Source: CAYYYG01 sp964476135
Lineage (GTDB): Bacteria; Patescibacteriota; Microgenomatia; UBA1406; GWC2-37-13
NCBI GenBank assembly: GCA_964476135.1
Contig: CAYYYG010000026.1
Coordinates: forward strand, 1 to 17,217
Direction of reading: 5' to 3'
Length of the DNA: 17,217 nt
Position numbers and translations under genes: made by a program. The notes beneath the pieces were generated by a model. That model saw only the letters and a program-made list of their open reading frames with translations, searched no databases and had not been told where the DNA came from. This document shows positions 14,785 through 17,217 of the stretch, piece after piece (within the stretch, counting starts at the first letter, position 1; every line of letters begins with the position of its first letter).

Positions 14785-16110
14785 TTACGCGAGATCAAAG
14801 AGCAGTTGTTCACCGCTGGTTTGTCGCTGAGCCTTGCTGCCGTATACCTTTATCACTCCATAAACACCGTCGTATCCTGGATCGACATATATTTCGCCTT
14901 TACGCATCCGGCCAACGGCATCAGCCAGACTCGAAAAACCGGCTTTAGCGATATCTTGTTGAGGAATATTTCGCAGAATATCGAACTCATTTCCAAGAGC
15001 AGAATAAACCCGATCATAGATTGACCACACCTTTTTTGTCGCAGTTTTAACACCTTCAATTTCAGATAAAATTTCAATGAGAGGAATAATATACTCAACC
15101 CGTTTATGACTCTTCGGTTTGTACGACTCCGGATGATTGGCGAGCTCCCCCACCCGATAGTCCACGCCTACCGTAAGCGGAGCATGGCACACCGGACAAA
15201 CCCCACGGTTCTTTTTTGTTTCTTCAGGGGTAAAACGAATTTTACAAGCACGGTGCCCGTCAAAATGATACTTTCCTTCCTGGGGAAAAAACTCAATCGT
15301 CCCGACAATCCGCTCGTCGTTGGTGCGGATTGCGTCTAAAATGTTGTCATAAGACATGTGAGACCTGTCGGTCTCATATGTCTTATTATTTAAATTCAAA
15401 ACAGTAGCCTCCCGCCCCAGCTTCTGCGGCGAGTGCGCGTCAGAATTAGATAATATGGTTATGTCCTTCAACTGCTTCAGCCGCCAATTCATAAACGGAT
15501 CGGAAGACAGTCCAGTCTCGACCGCTTTTATTTCTGGCGTCAATTCCTCAAAAGCTTCCTCAATACTATTAAAACCGGATTTGGAGCCAAACATAGCAAA
15601 CCAAGGTGTCCAAATATGCGCTGGAACAAAAAGCATCCGCCTGTCCGTTGCAAGAGTAATACGTAATAATTCCTTGCTGTCGAGCCCCAAAATCGGACGG
15701 CCGTCAGCCTTTAAGTTGCCGATTCTGGCTAATCGGGCGTTTATCAAGGCGACTGATTCATACGAAGGAGCGACTAACACATTATGCAGCTTTCTCACTT
15801 TCCCGCCCTTGGAATATATATTGCTGATTTCTACCGTGAGTATGAAGCGAATCATGTTATTACGCACCGATTGGGGCAGCACGGCATCTATCGACTGCGC
15901 AAGATCTTCTCTTAAGCGATAAAGCCCCGGCTCAGCCGGCTCAAGTTTTTCTTGTAGCTCAGCAAACCAGGCCGGATGAGTAAAATCACCGGTTCCTATG
16001 ATGTTAATTCCCTTTATCTTTCCCCACTTATACAGTCCTTCCAAATTGCAGTCGCGGCTGGTGGCACGGGAATAATGGGAATGGATGTGAAGATCGACTA
16101 TCAATTCCAT
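14785..16110 (-). CDS. Endonuclease Q-like PHP-domain nuclease with zinc site (COG1379 type)
   Basis: 441 residues. The PHP metal-binding motifs are DLHIHSHYS (6-14), GTGDFTHP (39-46), TVEISN (92-97), FVPAHIWTPW (161-170) and LSNSDAHSP (220-228). A zinc-type insertion follows (GHRAC 285-289, CPVC 305-308), then YRVGELANHPESYKP (318-332), all characteristic of the COG1379 family that includes endonuclease Q. EndoQ nicks DNA 5' of hypoxanthine, uracil, xanthine or abasic sites. The N-terminus MELIVDLHIHS is the usual family start; an AGGA abuts the ATG directly. The C-terminus EQLLFDLA resembles a clamp-binding peptide. Residues about 242-254 appear to be an extra insert and are encoded by a strong palindrome. 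It begins 16 nt after adenine deaminase. The EndoQ assignment is by family motif; activity is inferred. Confidence 0.88.
   Translation of the reverse strand: MELIVDLHIHSHYSRATSRDCNLEGLYKWGKIKGINIIGTGDFTHPAWFAELQEKLEPAEPGLYRLREDLAQSIDAVLPQSVRNNMIRFILTVEISNIYSKGGKVRKLHNVLVAPSYESVALINARLARIGNLKADGRPILGLDSKELLRITLATDRRMLFVPAHIWTPWFAMFGSKSGFNSIEEAFEELTPEIKAVETGLSSDPFMNWRLKQLKDITILSNSDAHSPQKLGREATVLNLNNKTYETDRSHMSYDNILDAIRTNDERIVGTIEFFPQEGKYHFDGHRACKIRFTPEETKKNRGVCPVCHAPLTVGVDYRVGELANHPESYKPKSHKRVEYIIPLIEILSEIEGVKTATKKVWSIYDRVYSALGNEFDILRNIPQQDIAKAGFSSLADAVGRMRKGEIYVDPGYDGVYGVIKVYGSKAQRQTSGEQLLFDLA
15349..15386. repeat. 38-bp palindromic element inside the EndoQ gene
   Basis: The left arm ataagacatgtgagacc (15349-15365), loop tgtc, and right arm ggtctcatatgtcttat (15370-15386) pair at 16 of 17 positions; the odd pair would be a G.U wobble in RNA. 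It encodes residues about 242-254 (NKTYETDRSHMSY), between the LGREA motif and the SYDNI helix where family members, as I recall them, are shorter. This looks like an in-frame palindromic insertion, comparable in principle to Rickettsia palindromic elements. No second copy is seen in the window. Confidence 0.75.
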
Positions 16111-16126
16111 TCCTCATTTTATCAGA

Positions 16127-17217
16127 CTATTTTACAGGCAGATCAACATGACTGAAGATCGCCACATCAAACAAACCTCTATCAGTCATCTTAAGGGTCG
16201 GAATCACAGGCAACGCCATGAAGGATAATGTCATAAATGGTGCGGTTAGGGTCGAACCTAACTCTTTTGCCAGTGCATCTACTTTAGTATAGCTTCTTCC
16301 TACTTCAAACCCATCCTGATCACTCATGAGTCCGGCGATCCCGAGCGGCAAAATTTCTTCGATCGTTTCGGAAACTGCAGCTACTCCGCCTTTTTCTTCT
16401 ATTATTAGGTTTACGGCTTTAGCAATCATATTATCGTCCGCTCCGACAGCAACGACATTATGAGAATCGTGAGCTACCGATGAGGCAATTGCGCCATGTT
16501 TCAGGCCGAAATTCTTGATGAACCCGATGGCAGGCTTGGCTCGTTTATATCTGTTGACAACAACTATCTTAAGAAGATCCTGATCCGGGTCTGATAACAC
16601 ATTTCCATTCTCTATCTTAGGTTTACCCGTAATCGAGTTTGTGATCAACTGTCCGTCAAGCGCTTCAATAACCCTTACATTTTCCGATCCAGAGCCGATC
16701 GTAAATACCCCCGCATCAATCTGACCAATATTGAACTGATTAACAATCGCCGACTTTTGCCGTGGAATCTGCGGCTTTCCATCGCGCGCAACAACTCGGC
16801 CTTTGAGGACTGTTTTTAACACCTTAAATTCTTTCAGATCTTCAACAATGACGAAGTCTGCAGGATCACCTCTTTGCAAAAGGCCGATCCTAATACCATA
16901 ATGCCGCACCGGATTGACACAAGCAACTGTCAATATATCCATCAGATCATAACCCAGCTTGACAGCCCGCGCCACAACCGCGTTTATATGCCCAACAACT
17001 AGATCGTTCGGATGTTTGTCATCACTTCCAAACATACACATCGAGGCCGAGTCTTTCAATATGGGATGAAGGGCGGCAAAATTTTTTGCGGCCGAGCCTT
17101 CACGGATAATGATCTTCATTCCTAAAGCCAGCTTTTCACGGGCCTCTTCTAACATATAGGATTCGTGATCAGTAGAAATGCCTGCGGAGACATATTTCTT
17201 GAGCTCATCGCCCATCA
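16127..17217 (-). CDS. adeC: Adenine deaminase, C-terminal two thirds (5' end outside window)
   Basis: About 363 codons are visible, open at the right edge; the family is usually about 550-600 residues, so roughly the first 200 (including the first metal-binding histidines) lie beyond 17217. The Met at 17215 is internal. Counting from it, visible landmarks are AGISTDHES (11-19), MFGSDDKHPNDL (61-72, with metal/active-site Asp and His), HYGIRIGLLQRGDPADFV (105-122), and the family signature SSVAHDSHNVVAVGADDNM (245-263). The enzyme converts adenine to hypoxanthine and ammonia in the cytoplasm, feeding purine salvage. It is upstream of EndoQ with a 16-nt gap, probably in one operon with EndoQ, the helicase and the dITP diphosphatase. 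No frameshift or missing motif is seen in the visible part. Confidence 0.95.
   Translation of the reverse strand, partial: MGDELKKYVSAGISTDHESYMLEEAREKLALGMKIIIREGSAAKNFAALHPILKDSASMCMFGSDDKHPNDLVVGHINAVVARAVKLGYDLMDILTVACVNPVRHYGIRIGLLQRGDPADFVIVEDLKEFKVLKTVLKGRVVARDGKPQIPRQKSAIVNQFNIGQIDAGVFTIGSGSENVRVIEALDGQLITNSITGKPKIENGNVLSDPDQDLLKIVVVNRYKRAKPAIGFIKNFGLKHGAIASSVAHDSHNVVAVGADDNMIAKAVNLIIEEKGGVAAVSETIEEILPLGIAGLMSDQDGFEVGRSYTKVDALAKELGSTLTAPFMTLSFMALPVIPTLKMTDRGLFDVAIFSHVDLPVK

Noticed and set aside
15455..15922. Plus-strand open frame of 155 codons
   Set aside because: It lies antisense to the EndoQ PHP domain, whose metal motifs are intact. It has no supporting features.
16127..17215. 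Adenine deaminase as a complete gene starting at the Met at 17215
   Set aside because: The Met precedes a mid-protein family region (AGISTDHE) and the N-terminal metal-binding part is missing, so the true start is outside the window.
1..17217. Recoding of TGA as Gly, as in some small-genome bacteria
   Set aside because: TGA ends several genes (for example those at 877, 3391, 6284 and 9737) at the expected C-terminus and is not seen inside conserved domains.
1..17217. CRISPR array, tRNA/rRNA genes, insertion sequence
   Set aside because: I saw no regularly spaced direct repeats, cloverleaf sequence, rRNA-like stretch or transposase. Nearly all the window is protein coding.

Overview
All protein genes recognised in this window lie on the minus strand, so transcription runs from high to low coordinates. 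TGA is used as an ordinary stop, for example by the helicase, the FdtA-like gene and one GT2, so this is not a TGA-recoding lineage. Genes are packed tightly, with gaps of 1-30 nt and short ATGA-type overlaps. Shine-Dalgarno sequences are almost absent. A bacterial endonuclease Q and a very large FN3/Thr-Pro-rich surface protein ending in a membrane anchor and Lys tail add to this picture. Together these suggest a Candidate Phyla Radiation (Patescibacteria, perhaps Microgenomates) genome. That assignment is an inference from gene content and style; no marker gene is present to prove it.

Unit 1 (17217 down to 9179) holds, in transcription order: adenine deaminase (5' end outside the window), an endonuclease Q-like PHP/zinc nuclease, a 1081-1087 aa anchored surface protein, a UvrD/Rep-type SF1 helicase, and an ITPA/RdgB-type XTP/dITP diphosphatase. 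Four of the five connect to purine deamination or DNA repair. AdeC makes hypoxanthine, the diphosphatase removes dITP/XTP, EndoQ nicks DNA at deaminated bases, and the helicase could process the nick. EndoQ and the helicase both end in candidate sliding-clamp-binding peptides.

Unit 2 (9077 down to 1625) begins after a 101-bp AT-rich promoter region that contains a 17-bp inverted repeat. It encodes a seven-gene surface-glycan operon: a Wzx-like flippase, a GT4 glycosyltransferase, an FdtA-like dTDP-sugar 3,4-ketoisomerase, a DegT-type aminotransferase, two paralogous GT2 glycosyltransferases, and a fusion of an APH-like kinase domain with a NodB-type polysaccharide deacetylase. The isomerase and aminotransferase imply a 3-amino-3,6-dideoxy sugar in the glycan.

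Unit 3 (1494 down to the left edge) is an AT-rich run of at least four small, unrecognised, membrane-anchored proteins. Its 5' region carries five exact TTGACA/TGTCAA boxes within 115 bp.

The strongest leads are a 17-bp-stem palindrome lying in frame inside the EndoQ gene, the TTGACA box cluster, the inverted repeat at the glycan-operon promoter, the kinase-deacetylase fusion, a duplicated six-cysteine domain in the surface protein, and the apparent deaminated-purine repair module.
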